A stretch of DNA of 64,000 nucleotides from an uncultured Bacilli bacterium (GCA_905235635.1 CAJOMC010000007.1:62001-126000); one strand, 5' to 3'; positions 17,201 through 27,002 are shown, numbered from the stretch's first letter. The notes: generated by a model not told the origin, from the sequence alone. Program-made: numbers and translations.

Positions 17201-18785
17201 TAGAGATGGCCAAGATATCCCATTTGAAACATTCTTAGGTGTTAAAGAAAACCCTAAAACTCCAGATATTGACCTTAACTTCTCTAGTGAAAACCAAGGT
17301 CAAATTCACAACTATATAAGAGAAATATTTGGATATACTAAAGCTTTTAGGGCGGGTACAATTCAAGCGTCACAAGATAAAATCTCGTATGCAATAGTAA
17401 GAGATTATTTTGATAACGTTAATAAGAAACTGATTAAACGAGAGGAAAGACCAGTTCATCATAGAAGAGCTGAAATAGAAGGCATTTCAAATATGATAAA
17501 CGGTTCCAAGAGAACCTGTGGCCAACACCCTGGTGGAGTAGTTGTTGTACCTGTTGACCATGAAATATATGATGTAACCCCAGTTCAATATCCTGGCGAC
17601 TCATCAAGTAGAGAGTGGATGACTACTCACTTTGATTATCATACATTTGAAAAGAATCTATTTAAGTTAGATGTATTAGGCCATGATGACCCAACTTGTC
17701 TTAAATATTTAATGGAATTTGTAAAGGCTGAACCTGAATTATTCCCTTTTAAAGAAGCGAAGGATATCCCAGTAAATGACCACAAATTATTCCAACTTAT
17801 GAATAATACTGAATGTATTGGCTGTGCGCCAGAAGACCTAGATTCTAAAGTAGCATCATTTGGTATTCCGGAGTTTGGTACACCATTTGTGCGTGAATTA
17901 TTAGAAGAAGCTAAACCAACTACTTTTGGTGAATTACTAAAAGTATCAGGTTTATCTCATGGTACAGACGTATGGAAAGGAAATGCAGAAGATCTTCTCC
18001 TTGGCACAAATGGTATCAAAGTTCCTTTCAAACAAATCATCGGTTGCCGTGACGATATTATGGTTGATTTAATATCTTATGGTGTTCCTGCGCTTGATGC
18101 CTTTAACACTATGGAATTCGTAAGAAAAGGTAACGCCCCAGATAAACCAGAAAAATGGGCAAGTATTGTCGCAGGGCTTTCAAGTTATGATATACCTAAA
18201 TGGTATTTTGATGATTGCGCAAAGATTGCATACCTTTTCCCTAAAGCACATGCCACTGCCTATGTTATTAATGCGCTTAGAATGGGTTGGTTTAAAATGT
18301 ATCAGCCTATATTCTTCTATAGCGCAATATTATCAAAGAAATTGGATGCATTTGACGTTGAAACAATGCTAAAAGGGACTGAAGGCATAAGAGAGGAATT
18401 AGGTCGTCTTAAAAATATCCCAACCGCTATGAAAAAGAAAAAAGATGAAGATTTAATTAAAACACTTGAATTATGTCTTGAAATGTGTGTTAGAGGATAT
18501 ACCTTCTTAAATGTTAACCTATATAAGAGTGACGCAAGAAACTTTAGAGTATCTGACGACCATAAATCACTCTATATACCATTTATGGCGATAGATTCTT
18601 TAGGAAAAGCTTGCGCTGATTCAATACTTGCAGCGAGAGCGGAAAAACCTTTTGATACACAAGCGGACTTTATGCAAAGAACTCAAACTTCTAAAACTAT
18701 TAAAAATAGACTTGCGGAACTTGGTGTATTTAAAGGCCTCCAAGAGGATGACCAGCTATCGTTCAATTTTGATGATTTAGAATGA
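14280..18785 (+). CDS. polC: DNA polymerase III subunit alpha, PolC type
   Basis: Replicative DNA polymerase of low-GC Gram-positives, 1501 residues (slightly longer than the Bacillus 1437). In order: N-terminal region, OB fold (about 220-300), split PHP domain, DnaQ-type 3'-5' exonuclease inserted from about 408 (VVFDLETTGIS), zinc-finger cysteines (CPKC ... CPIC, about 920-975), and the catalytic PDIDLNFS near 995. GAGG lies 9 nt before ATG. The downstream membrane protein gene overlaps its stop by 4 nt. Confidence 0.97.
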   Translation: MDIQKLLDNIGYNSDYLTQNLHVKKAVLDPVFASLDIIFESDRPIIISEYEELTQRLDNLRLRNVDHITYSFTFNEYNESDIYDYFNYVSRKINKDNRALYFNKKYEYGTLTVEIPGKESGFLVQRNQILKLMKDSGFTQLSLELKLKYDKEEIEKSISSEIDYSVLEAKTRLEKTKEEVWVQYLPDKKIYGSEKSAIEIPDNQVEFDRFNQKETRSAFVLKGIVEYIDQDALKKRGNFKMVLRDDTGRIYCSRSLKGNDKFFFKEIKVNQKIIVQGYLRISPAGDVSLNITNCAHTESRIPITSRVDIEPKKRVELNLHTKMSALDGVDEMKDYCEAAAYFGHSAIAVTDTGGVQSFHDLYEFVNDPKKNPDKALKPLYGVELNYVDEDEIKIAHNLEDINLEDATYVVFDLETTGISVNFERIIEVSAVKIKHGVIVDQFTTLVNPEKNIHYSVSKLTTIKNEDVKNAPSREVALKQFRDFIKDTVLVAHNASFDIGHLTKNFDDLGYERINYPLIDTLILAKALYPGKRAYGLAPMCKFLNVRLDQHHRALADSTATGQIFIIMLEEAKKRGIKYHSELNTLIDPKEAFKFPISHTIDLLVQNQIGLRNLYHILSIASTENFSLDPIVTKKVIEKYREGILIGSGDRVSHFFDVAFTKTEEELEKIIDFYDYIEIEPTSNFVYEQLHMDDYEFCVQHTYKKVIAMAKKHNIPVVAVGDVHQINKDETLYRSILVNTERVGKLRRHPLYMFGGENDDMPPMEIAIPSSYYKTTREMLEDFSYLGSDLAYEVVVTNTNLIADSCEFVQSFNNNPYPPKDDFLKDLGIPSAEEFVKELTLENAHKLYGDLLPGIVKDRIDHELEPIIGNKFSTIYAISHLIVKKSREDGYEVGSRGSVGSSLVAYLMEITEVNSLPPHYYCPKCSYSAFKMTESEKKKYGIRKDEELFQNNLNEVTSGYDLPDAKCPICGTLLNRDGQDIPFETFLGVKENPKTPDIDLNFSSENQGQIHNYIREIFGYTKAFRAGTIQASQDKISYAIVRDYFDNVNKKLIKREERPVHHRRAEIEGISNMINGSKRTCGQHPGGVVVVPVDHEIYDVTPVQYPGDSSSREWMTTHFDYHTFEKNLFKLDVLGHDDPTCLKYLMEFVKAEPELFPFKEAKDIPVNDHKLFQLMNNTECIGCAPEDLDSKVASFGIPEFGTPFVRELLEEAKPTTFGELLKVSGLSHGTDVWKGNAEDLLLGTNGIKVPFKQIIGCRDDIMVDLISYGVPALDAFNTMEFVRKGNAPDKPEKWASIVAGLSSYDIPKWYFDDCAKIAYLFPKAHATAYVINALRMGWFKMYQPIFFYSAILSKKLDAFDVETMLKGTEGIREELGRLKNIPTAMKKKKDEDLIKTLELCLEMCVRGYTFLNVNLYKSDARNFRVSDDHKSLYIPFMAIDSLGKACADSILAARAEKPFDTQADFMQRTQTSKTIKNRLAELGVFKGLQEDDQLSFNFDDLE

Positions 18786-19516
18786 TGAATATTTTTAATA
18801 GATTACTCAATTATGTTGACCTAGATAATAAAGCATTAAGCCTAGTAGAAGCTAGACTTAATGCTTTAGTTTTTTCTTTATCATCTCTTATAACGGGTTC
18901 TATAGTATATTTTATATTTAATATTCAATTTGATAGAATAATTAAACTTAGTATTTTTGGGTTTTTTGCTATTATTAGCGTTTTCCTATATATTTTAGTG
19001 CTAAAGAAAAGAGACAATAATTTTATTGTATGTTTACTATTCTCTATCTTTAAAGGCGCCACCATTATGAGTTTTTCTCATATGTTGAAACTATATTTAG
19101 ATATTATTAATATGTCTTATGATGTGGTAACTTCATTCTTTATAAGTGCCGCATTTAGTGTGCTTATTGTGCCATTTTTTACCAGTGTATATTATCTATC
19201 TTTTGGTAAAACCATTAGGGATTTTAAAACTAGTTTCTTGTTTGTTTTGCTTTTCTCAATCATTATTCTTGCGGTCATAACTGCGATAAGATTTAGTTCT
19301 GTATTAAGTTCAAAAACTATACTAAATACCATTATTTCTGTACTTTTTGCCCTAATAAATAGTTTCTATTCGGTGGTATATTTTGAGTTTGCGAGAAAAG
19401 AATACCAGGAATGTGGTGACTATTCCCTCACCAATAATATGGCATTAGGTATGGTTCAATCTGATATCTATTCACCTATAGAGATTATTTATGCCCTATT
19501 TCACACGCGCAAATAA
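18782..19516 (+). CDS. Multi-pass membrane protein of unknown function
   Basis: 244 residues with about six hydrophobic segments (near 27-50, 56-74, 82-104, 117-141, 152-172, 180-200), and a soluble C-terminal tail. I do not recognise the family. It starts in the polC stop (ATGA overlap) without its own ribosome binding site, so it is translated by coupling to polC. A short hairpin (CAAATAATC/GATTATTTG, 19510-19533) overlaps its end and may weakly terminate. Confidence 0.75.
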   Translation: MMNIFNRLLNYVDLDNKALSLVEARLNALVFSLSSLITGSIVYFIFNIQFDRIIKLSIFGFFAIISVFLYILVLKKRDNNFIVCLLFSIFKGATIMSFSHMLKLYLDIINMSYDVVTSFFISAAFSVLIVPFFTSVYYLSFGKTIRDFKTSFLFVLLFSIIILAVITAIRFSSVLSSKTILNTIISVLFALINSFYSVVYFEFARKEYQECGDYSLTNNMALGMVQSDIYSPIEIIYALFHTRK

Positions 19517-19628
19517 TCATTGAAGATTATTTGTGATTAGTGTAAAATAACACATAGTAATTAGATAGAATCAAGTAAAACTATCTCATCCCTAGTAAAT
19601 GGGAGTTTTAAATAAAGGGAGGCATTAT

Positions 19629-20681
19629 ATGTCAGACAAATTTAAAGCTTTAGAGGCTTATGAGGATCTTAAACAAAAACTAGAAGCTAAGTTAAGCAAT
19701 ACGTCACTTACTCTTCAATCACTTCAAGAGTTAAGACAAGAATACTTAGGAAAGAAGGGCCCTATTCAAGAATTAATGGGTGAAATGAAGAATCTTTCAC
19801 CTGAGGAAAAACCATCTTTCGGCCAAAAGATTAATGCCCTTAAGACTCTAGTTAGCGATTTAATTGAATCAAAGAAGAAGGAACTTGAAGAAAGACAGGT
19901 TCAAGAAAAGCTAGAAAAAGAAAGAATAGATATCACACTTCCTGGCAAAGAAGTTAATACTGGTTCAATACACGTACTCTCAAAAGTTATTGAAGAAGTA
20001 GAAGATTTATTTATCGGTATGGGTTATGAGGTCAAAGATGGCCCTGAAGTTGAATATGATGAATATAACTTTAGATTATTAAATATCCCAAAAGATCACC
20101 CAGCACGTGCTATGCAGGATACTTTCTATGTAGACGTTGAGAGACTACTTAGGACTCAGACAAGTGCCGCTCAAGCACACACTATGCTTGAATATGGTGG
20201 GAATAAAGATGTAAGGATTATTTGTCCAGGTAAAGCATATAGAAGAGATGAAGATGATGCAACTCACTCTCATCAATTCACTCAAATTGAGGGACTTGTG
20301 GTTACAAAAGATGTGACTATGTCAGATCTTAAAGGAACACTTCTTAAAATGGCCCAATCATTATTTGGCGAAGATAGAGAAATAAGACTTCGTCCATCAT
20401 ATTTCCCATTTACTGAACCATCTATTGAAGTTGATGTTTCTTGTTTTAAATGCCACGGAAAAGGTTGTTCTATGTGTAAAGATACAGGTTGGATTGAAAT
20501 TCTTGGCGCAGGTATGGTAAACAACAACGTTTTATCAATGTGTGGATATGATCCAAAGAAGTATCAAGGTTTTGCCTTTGGTGTTGGTGTTGAAAGAATC
20601 GCGATGCTCAAATATGGAATTGATGATATTAGATCGCTTTATGCTAATGATTTAAGATTATTAAAACAATTCAAGGCTTAG
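19629..20681 (+). CDS. pheS: Phenylalanine-tRNA ligase alpha subunit
   Basis: Catalytic subunit of the (alpha-beta)2 class II enzyme that charges tRNA-Phe. 350 residues: N-terminal coiled coil (about 1-85), then the catalytic core with [11 protein letters not shown] and the Cys-rich [13 protein letters not shown] typical of some Firmicutes. The ATG at 19629 follows GGGAGG; a longer start at 19599 lacks one. Upstream (19577-19609) AAAACT/AGTTTT and CCC/GGG could form a weak attenuator; no T-box signature is visible. Confidence 0.96.
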   Translation: MSDKFKALEAYEDLKQKLEAKLSNTSLTLQSLQELRQEYLGKKGPIQELMGEMKNLSPEEKPSFGQKINALKTLVSDLIESKKKELEERQVQEKLEKERIDITLPGKEVNTGSIHVLSKVIEEVEDLFIGMGYEVKDGPEVEYDEYNFRLLNIPKDHPARAMQDTFYVDVERLLRTQTSAAQAHTMLEYGGNKDVRIICPGKAYRRDEDDATHSHQFTQIEGLVVTKDVTMSDLKGTLLKMAQSLFGEDREIRLRPSYFPFTEPSIEVDVSCFKCHGKGCSMCKDTGWIEILGAGMVNNNVLSMCGYDPKKYQGFAFGVGVERIAMLKYGIDDIRSLYANDLRLLKQFKA

Positions 20682-20693
20682 GAGGAAAGAGAA

Positions 20694-23057
20694 ATGCTTA
20701 TCCCTATGGAATTATTAAAGAAGATTGTTGATATAAATATTAATGATGAAGAGTTTGTTAAAAACTTCTCTTTAAAGAGCGCAGAAGTTGATTCTTTCGC
20801 TAAGCTTTGTGATGTTAAAGGCCTAGTTGTGGGGAAAATCCTTGCGATAAAGGACCATCCAGATTCAAATCATCTTCATATTACTACCGTTGATATGGGT
20901 GATATGGTTGATGATATTGTATGTGGTGCACCAAATGTTGAAGTTGGAAGAAAAGTTATAGTCGCAAAAGTTGGTGTAAAACTACCTGGTGGTGAGATGA
21001 AGAAAGCCATCATTAGAGGTGTTGCATCTAATGGTATGAACTGTGCTCTTGATGAACTTGGAATTGACCATAAGTACCAAGGATATGAAGGAATCTATTA
21101 TTTAGATGATGATGCAGTTATTGGATCAGATCCACTAGAATATCTTCATCTAAATGACAACGTTCTCGAAATAGAATTAACTCCTAATAGACAAGACCTA
21201 TTATCTATTATTGGTGTTGCATATGATACTAAAGCTATGCTTAATTCTAAAATGCATTTAGAAGATGTGTCATATCCAACTATTAGCGAAAAATCTGACA
21301 TCAAAGTTTCAACTGAAACAGAAAACTGTTATGCATATTACTCTAATGTAATTAAGGATGTTGAAATAAAAGAATCTCCAGCGTGGCTTAAGGGCTCTCT
21401 TATGAAGATGAACATAAGACCTATTAATAATGTAGTTGATATTACTAACTATGTTCTTATGCTCACAGGTCAACCTCTTCATGCTTTTGATTATGATGAT
21501 ATAAAGAGTAAGAAAATTGTAGTTAAGATGGCAAAAGAAGGCGAAAAGTTTGTCACACTTGATGAAAAAGAAAGAGATTTAAACGAAAATGATATAGTTA
21601 TAACTGATGGAAATACATCGCTTTGTCTTGGCGGTGTAATGGGTGGACTTTATAGTGAAGTGAAAGATTCTACAAAAAACATCTTCCTTGAAGCTGCATC
21701 ATTTAATCCACAAAATATTAAAAATACATCTAGAAGGCTGGGTCTTCAAAGCGAATCATCTTTAAGATTTGAAAAAGGAATTAACCCTGATTTAACTAAA
21801 TACGCATTAGATCTTGCGACTAAGATGCTTAAAGAACTCGCAAATGGTAAGGTTCTATCTAATCCGTCATATTTTGATAACGTTAAGCATGAATCAAAAG
21901 AAGTATCTGTTTCGCTAAATCAAATTAATCAAGTACTTGGAAGAGATTTCTTAGTAGAAGAAGTTAAACAAGTATTTGATGGCTTATCGTTTGAGAACGA
22001 ATACTCTAATGGTGTATTTAAAGTAATGGTTCCAGGAAGAAGACCTGATATTTCTACATATCAGGATTTAATTGAAGAAGTTGTGAGAATTTCTGGATAT
22101 GATAAGATTCCAACAACCATTCCTGAATCAACATCTCAAGGTAAACTAAGTCCTTATCAAGCATTCATTAGAAAGATTAGACACAATCTATCTTCTTCAC
22201 TCAATGAAGTTATCACCTATTCAATGGTATCTGATGAATACGCTACCGCATTTGATAATGCTGAATATTCATTAGTTAAAGTTTTAAATCCTTTAACTGA
22301 TGATAGAACTACAATGAGACACTCTCTCATTCCGTCACTTTTATCAGTAATCAAATACAATCAAAATAGAAAGAATGATGATGTATTAATCTATGAAATT
22401 GGAAGAAGGTATACTTTAGAAGGAGAAAAACCAATTCTTTCTATGGCACTATCTGGAACTATATCTAGTACACTCTGGAAAGGCCAAAAAGAAGTAGTAG
22501 ATTTCTACTACCTAAAAGGATTATTAACTAATCTATTCGATTCATTATTCATCAAGAATTATCGTATTGAATTACCAGAAAATCCACTGAAAGGGCTACA
22601 TCCAGGGGTTTCCGCTCAAATAGTTGCTGGCAAAAATACCCGTCTTGGATACTTTGGTAAACTTCATCCTGAAACAGCAAAGAAGTTTGAGGTTAAAGAA
22701 ACATATGTGCTTGAACTTGAACTAGATACTCTCTTCGAACAGGCTCATCCAATTAAATCAGTTAAACAAATATCTAAATATCCATCAATAGTAAGAGATT
22801 TAGCGTTTGTAGTAGATGAAAGTGTTTCATCAGAAGATCTTGTATCAGAGATTGAAAAAATCGCAAAAAGACAACTAAGTGGAATTAAGGTATTTGATCT
22901 ATATAGAGGAGAAAATATAGGTAAAGACAAGAAACAAATTGCCCTATCTTTAACATTCTCTGATATGAATAGAACACTTGAAGCACAAGAAGTAGATTCT
23001 ACAATAAATGAAATTATAAGTAAGCTAGACGCTAAAGGAATGAAACTAAGAGCCTAA
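20694..23057 (+). CDS. pheT: Phenylalanine-tRNA ligase beta subunit
   Basis: Partner of PheS that binds tRNA and edits Tyr-tRNA-Phe. 787 residues: an EMAP-like tRNA-binding domain (about 40-150, with KDHPDSNHLHITTVD), B3/B4 editing module, B5, and a C-terminal anticodon-binding domain (SKYPSIVRDLAFVV). AGGAGG lies ahead of the ATG. Its last base is shared with the rlmN start codon. Confidence 0.96.
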   Translation: MLIPMELLKKIVDININDEEFVKNFSLKSAEVDSFAKLCDVKGLVVGKILAIKDHPDSNHLHITTVDMGDMVDDIVCGAPNVEVGRKVIVAKVGVKLPGGEMKKAIIRGVASNGMNCALDELGIDHKYQGYEGIYYLDDDAVIGSDPLEYLHLNDNVLEIELTPNRQDLLSIIGVAYDTKAMLNSKMHLEDVSYPTISEKSDIKVSTETENCYAYYSNVIKDVEIKESPAWLKGSLMKMNIRPINNVVDITNYVLMLTGQPLHAFDYDDIKSKKIVVKMAKEGEKFVTLDEKERDLNENDIVITDGNTSLCLGGVMGGLYSEVKDSTKNIFLEAASFNPQNIKNTSRRLGLQSESSLRFEKGINPDLTKYALDLATKMLKELANGKVLSNPSYFDNVKHESKEVSVSLNQINQVLGRDFLVEEVKQVFDGLSFENEYSNGVFKVMVPGRRPDISTYQDLIEEVVRISGYDKIPTTIPESTSQGKLSPYQAFIRKIRHNLSSSLNEVITYSMVSDEYATAFDNAEYSLVKVLNPLTDDRTTMRHSLIPSLLSVIKYNQNRKNDDVLIYEIGRRYTLEGEKPILSMALSGTISSTLWKGQKEVVDFYYLKGLLTNLFDSLFIKNYRIELPENPLKGLHPGVSAQIVAGKNTRLGYFGKLHPETAKKFEVKETYVLELELDTLFEQAHPIKSVKQISKYPSIVRDLAFVVDESVSSEDLVSEIEKIAKRQLSGIKVFDLYRGENIGKDKKQIALSLTFSDMNRTLEAQEVDSTINEIISKLDAKGMKLRA

Positions 23058-24100
23058 TGAATTCCTTCTTTAACTATTCATCAGATGAACTAAAAGAAAT
23101 ACTTTTATCTCTTGGATATTCAAAATACACAAGTGATCAACTTTTTGATTGGGTTTATAGAAAAAAAGTATTTAATCCTGATGAAATGTTAAATATAAAG
23201 AAAGAGTTAAGACAATATCTTAAAGAAAACTATTCATTTAGTCTACCTGGCATAGCCAAAAAAGAAGTTTCAAAAGATGGTACTGTAAAATTACTACTAA
23301 CACTTATAGACGGACTTAAAGTTGAATGTGTGCTTATGCATCATAATTATGGTACGTCTTTATGTGTAACAAGTGAGGCTGGGTGTAATATGGGATGTGC
23401 ATTCTGTGCTTCTGGGTTACTTAAAAAAGAAAGAAGCCTTGAAGCATATGAAATGGTCTCTCAAATCCTAAAAGTTGAAGAAGAGTGTGGTGAGAAAGTA
23501 TCACATGTGGTAGTAATGGGTACTGGTGAACCACTTGATAACCTAGACAATGTCCTAAAATTTATTAATATTATTAATAATAAGATTGGACTTGAAATAG
23601 GAATAAGACATATTACTGTCTCAACATGTGGTATTGTCCCTAAAATATATGAACTGGCAGAAAAGAAAATACCGCTAAACTTAGCGATTTCCCTTCATGC
23701 CCCTAATAATGAAATAAGAAATAGACTTATGCCTATAAATAAAGCCTATCCCCTAGATAAACTGATTAAGGCAGTGAGTGATTATTTTGATACAACAGGT
23801 AGGAGAATTACCTTTGAATATCTTCTTCTTAAAGATATTAATGATTCACTTAAGTGTGCAGAAGAACTCGCAAATCTAATAAGAGGATTAAATGCTTATG
23901 TCAATTTAATCCCATATAATAGAGTTAAAGAATTTGACTTTATGCCTTCGTTAGATACACAAGTAGAACTCTTTTATGATAAATTAAAGAAAGAAGGCAT
24001 AAACGTAACAATAAGAAAGAAAATGGGTGATGACATAAGTGCCGCATGTGGCCAGCTTAGAAGTCAACACAATAAATCGGAGGATAACGAAAATGATTAA
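23057..24100 (+). CDS. rlmN: Dual-specificity rRNA/tRNA adenine-C2 methyltransferase RlmN
   Basis: Radical-SAM enzyme that methylates A2503 of 23S rRNA and A37 of some tRNAs. 347 residues with the cluster motif C110-x3-C114-x2-C117 and a C-terminal catalytic cysteine, C330 in AACGQL. It overlaps pheT by 1 nt and pfk by 8 nt. Confidence 0.95.
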   Translation: MNSFFNYSSDELKEILLSLGYSKYTSDQLFDWVYRKKVFNPDEMLNIKKELRQYLKENYSFSLPGIAKKEVSKDGTVKLLLTLIDGLKVECVLMHHNYGTSLCVTSEAGCNMGCAFCASGLLKKERSLEAYEMVSQILKVEEECGEKVSHVVVMGTGEPLDNLDNVLKFINIINNKIGLEIGIRHITVSTCGIVPKIYELAEKKIPLNLAISLHAPNNEIRNRLMPINKAYPLDKLIKAVSDYFDTTGRRITFEYLLLKDINDSLKCAEELANLIRGLNAYVNLIPYNRVKEFDFMPSLDTQVELFYDKLKKEGINVTIRKKMGDDISAACGQLRSQHNKSEDNEND

Positions 24101-25217
24101 AAGAATTGGTATTTTAACAAGTGGTGGAGATTGCTCTGGATTAAACGCAGTAATTGAGTCTGTAGTTAAAACCGCAAACGAAAACGGAATTGAAGTATAT
24201 GGTTTTAAGATGGGATATGATGGACTATATTCCAATGACTATATGGTATTAGATTCTAAAAACACAGATTTAATTGGTGAAAAAGGTGGTTCTATTTTAG
24301 GTAACTCAAATAAAACTAATCTTTTCAACTATATTACTGTTCAAAGTGACGGATCAATCAAGAAGATAGATGTTCATGAAAAAGCACTTGAAAACCTAAA
24401 GAAAGATGAAATAGATGCGATGGTAATTGTTGGTGGAGATGGTTCAATGACATCTGCACGTGACTTTATGAGAGCCGGTGTAAATGTAGTATGCGTTCCT
24501 AAGACTATAGATAACGATGTACCATCAACTGACCAATCTTTTGGTTATGCTACTGCCGTTGATAGAATACGTGATGCTCTTCGTGCTATTAGAACTACTG
24601 GTGAATCACATAATAGAATTATGATTCTTGAAGTTATGGGTCGTGGTGCTGGCTGGCTCGCACTTGAAGGCGGTCTTTCTGCATGTGCTGACGCAATTCT
24701 CATCCCAGAAATTGAATATGATATTGTTAAACTAAGAGAATTCTTAATTGAAAGATATAAGAAAGGTGAAAAATCTACTATCCTTTGTGTATCTGAAGGT
24801 GCTAAACCACGTGGTGGTGAAATCACAGCTCAAATTAATCATAAATACCCAGATTCAGTTAAGCTCGGTGGTGTAGGCGCTTTACTTGCTAAAGAACTTG
24901 AAGATTTAGTTGCCCCAGTTACTGGCCAAGAAGTTAGAAGCACAAACCTCGCATATATTCAAAGAGGTGGCGACACTAATTCATTTGATATTGTTTTAGG
25001 ATATAAATATGGCTCTAGCGCAGTTAGAGCGATCCTCGATAATGAATTTGGTAAGATGGTTTCTCTAAGAGGAAACAAGATTAAATTAGTAGATTTAGTA
25101 GATGTAGTTGGAGATGGCCCAACTGGCGAAACATCTAAGGGTGGACGTCATAACGTAACACAAGATTCTGATCTTTTAATTGCCGCAAAAGCTATGGGAA
25201 TTTATTTCGGAGACTAA
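24093..25217 (+). CDS. 6-phosphofructokinase (group III type)
   Basis: Phosphorylates fructose 6-phosphate in glycolysis. 374 residues with GGDCSGLNAV (11-20), GGDG (114-117) and PKTIDND (136-142). Gly117 is the residue associated with ATP use (Asp in pyrophosphate enzymes), while Lys in PKTIDND is common in pyrophosphate and group III enzymes. ATP is therefore the likelier donor, but not certain. The ATG at 24093 is chosen for its GGAGG; a longer reading from 24039 overlaps rlmN heavily. Confidence 0.93.
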   Translation: MIKRIGILTSGGDCSGLNAVIESVVKTANENGIEVYGFKMGYDGLYSNDYMVLDSKNTDLIGEKGGSILGNSNKTNLFNYITVQSDGSIKKIDVHEKALENLKKDEIDAMVIVGGDGSMTSARDFMRAGVNVVCVPKTIDNDVPSTDQSFGYATAVDRIRDALRAIRTTGESHNRIMILEVMGRGAGWLALEGGLSACADAILIPEIEYDIVKLREFLIERYKKGEKSTILCVSEGAKPRGGEITAQINHKYPDSVKLGGVGALLAKELEDLVAPVTGQEVRSTNLAYIQRGGDTNSFDIVLGYKYGSSAVRAILDNEFGKMVSLRGNKIKLVDLVDVVGDGPTGETSKGGRHNVTQDSDLLIAAKAMGIYFGD

Positions 25218-26074
25218 TGCAAGGAAAAATTATCAATTTAACTGGCGGTCTTTATACTGTTATTGATGATGAATCAAATATAGCGTGTAAAGTACGTGCT
25301 AGAGGTTCATTTAGACATCAAAACATTTCTCCTATTGTAGGAGACAATGTTCTTTTTGATTCAGAAATGATCCTTAAAATAATTGATAGAAAAAATGAAT
25401 TTATAAGACCTAAAGTCGCAAATATAGACTATGCAATAATAATCACTCCAGTATATCCTAAGTTTTCAATTGATTTATTAAATAATTTATTATTCGTGAT
25501 TGAAAGAGAATATGTAGAACCTATTATTGTGGTATCTAAATGTGATTTAGTTGATGAAAGTGAATTAAATAAAATAAAAGAAACACTAAGTTATTATGAA
25601 AGATACTATAAAGTATTCTACTCGTCTAAAAAAGAAACAGAGAAACTTGATGTATTTAAGTCTATTTTAAAAGATAAAATTAGTGTGTTTACTGGTCAAA
25701 CAGGCGCCGGGAAAAGTTTTTTACTTAATAGGATTTCACCTGAACTTAAACTTGCGACTCAAGAAATTAGTAAGGCATTAGGACGTGGTAAACATACCAC
25801 AAGAGAAGTTACTATCTATAATGTTGACCATATGTATATAGCGGATTCACCCGGTTTTTCTAGTATTGATTTAACCTTATCTAAGAAAATGAGGCCAATT
25901 ATTGATTGCTTTCCTGAATTTAAAGATAGAGATGATTGTAAATTCAATGATTGTGCTCATCTTGCTGAACCGGGATGCAAAGTAAAAGAGTTGGTTGAAT
26001 CTGGTAAAGCATCTAAAGAAAGATACGACTTCTACGTCAAAGTATTAACGAATAAAGATAAACCTAAGGAGTGA
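25217..26074 (+). CDS. rsgA: Ribosome small-subunit biogenesis GTPase RsgA
   Basis: A circularly permuted GTPase that checks late 30S maturation. 285 residues: OB fold (1-65), GTPase domain with the G1 loop GQTGAGKS (160-167) after the G4 motif SKCD, and a C-terminal zinc knuckle (CKFNDCAHLAEPGC). It overlaps pfk by 1 nt and is followed by rpe, the same rsgA-rpe order as Bacillus. Confidence 0.95.
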   Translation: MQGKIINLTGGLYTVIDDESNIACKVRARGSFRHQNISPIVGDNVLFDSEMILKIIDRKNEFIRPKVANIDYAIIITPVYPKFSIDLLNNLLFVIEREYVEPIIVVSKCDLVDESELNKIKETLSYYERYYKVFYSSKKETEKLDVFKSILKDKISVFTGQTGAGKSFLLNRISPELKLATQEISKALGRGKHTTREVTIYNVDHMYIADSPGFSSIDLTLSKKMRPIIDCFPEFKDRDDCKFNDCAHLAEPGCKVKELVESGKASKERYDFYVKVLTNKDKPKE

Positions 26075-26084
26075 TAGAAAGATT

Positions 26085-26732
26085 ATGTTAATATCATTGT
26101 CAATATTAAATGCTGATTTAGACCATATAGAAAATCTATTTTTATACCCACCACTATCTTACGCGCCAGTTATTCATATGGATATTATGGATGGCAAGTT
26201 TGTTAAAGAAACATCTTTTAATGAGGAAGTGGTTAAAAGAGCACATGAAGCATGCCCTCAAGCTATTGTAGATGTTCACTTAATGGTTGAAAACCCTGAA
26301 GATTATTTTCTAAGATATAAAGAAGCAGGTGCTGATTATATCACATTCCATGTAGAAGTGGGCAAAACTAAAGAAACCATTAAATATCTAAAAGATCTCG
26401 GAGTGAAGGTTGGATTATCACTAAATCCATCAACTCCAGTAAGTGATTTACTTCCATATTTAAAAGATATTGATTTAGTGCTTGTAATGAGTGTATGGCC
26501 AGGAAGAGGTGGTCAAAAGTTTATCCAAGAATCAATAGATAAACTTAAAGAGTTATCGGAATATAAACACAAGAACAATTTATCTTATGTTATATCGGTG
26601 GATGGTGGAATAAATGAAGAAACTATTCCACTTGTTAAAGAATATGCTGATATGTGTGTCATAGGTTCATCTATTACTAAGGCAGAAAAACCATTTATGA
26701 AATATGCTGAACTTATGAAAATGTGTATGTAA
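26085..26732 (+). CDS. rpe: Ribulose-phosphate 3-epimerase
   Basis: Interconverts ribulose 5-phosphate and xylulose 5-phosphate in the pentose phosphate pathway. A 215-residue TIM barrel with SILNAD (Ser/Asp at the N-terminus), HMDIMDG, VDVHLMV, MSVWPGRGGQ (the metal/phosphate loop; Trp in place of the common Asn-Pro/Val) and SVDGGI. AAGGAG lies upstream. Confidence 0.95.
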   Translation: MLISLSILNADLDHIENLFLYPPLSYAPVIHMDIMDGKFVKETSFNEEVVKRAHEACPQAIVDVHLMVENPEDYFLRYKEAGADYITFHVEVGKTKETIKYLKDLGVKVGLSLNPSTPVSDLLPYLKDIDLVLVMSVWPGRGGQKFIQESIDKLKELSEYKHKNNLSYVISVDGGINEETIPLVKEYADMCVIGSSITKAEKPFMKYAELMKMCM

Positions 26733-26748
26733 TGATATAAATAGAAAT

Positions 26749-26777
26749 AAAAAAACAAACCCGCGGTTTGTTTTTTT
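26749..26777. terminator. Bidirectional terminator between rpe and rpmB
   Basis: CAAACC / GGTTTG with A-run and T-run extensions (26749-26761 with 26765-26777), loop CGC. Works for both convergent genes. Confidence 0.9.
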
Positions 26778-26785
26778 ATAAGAGA

Positions 26786-26986
26786 TTATGCTCTCTTGAT
26801 CGTGCCTCTCTTTGTTCCTCTTTTGAGGGCTCTTGCTGAAACATAAACTCTCTCAGGCTCACCTTTTTCGTTAATAATAGTAACTTTTTGAAGGTTAGCT
26901 TTCCAAGTCTTATTAGTAGCATGAAGAGAGTGTGATCTTGAATTGCCTTTCATTGACTTAACGCCAGTTACGTAGCATGCTTTCAT
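26786..26986 (-). CDS. rpmB: 50S ribosomal protein L28
   Basis: 66 residues: N-terminal KACYVTGV, NSRSHSLHATNKTW and C-terminal VYVSARALKRG are the L28 landmarks. One cysteine only, so not the zinc form. An AAGGAGGTG ribosome binding site precedes ATG 26986. Monocistronic. Confidence 0.95.
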   Translation of the reverse strand: MKACYVTGVKSMKGNSRSHSLHATNKTWKANLQKVTIINEKGEPERVYVSARALKRGTKRGTIKRA

Positions 26987-27002
26987 TCTAACACCTCCTT
27001 AA

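Noticed and set aside
19540-19628. T-box before pheST
   Set aside because: No T-box consensus (TGGNACCGCG-like segment) or specifier loop found; only a weak hairpin.
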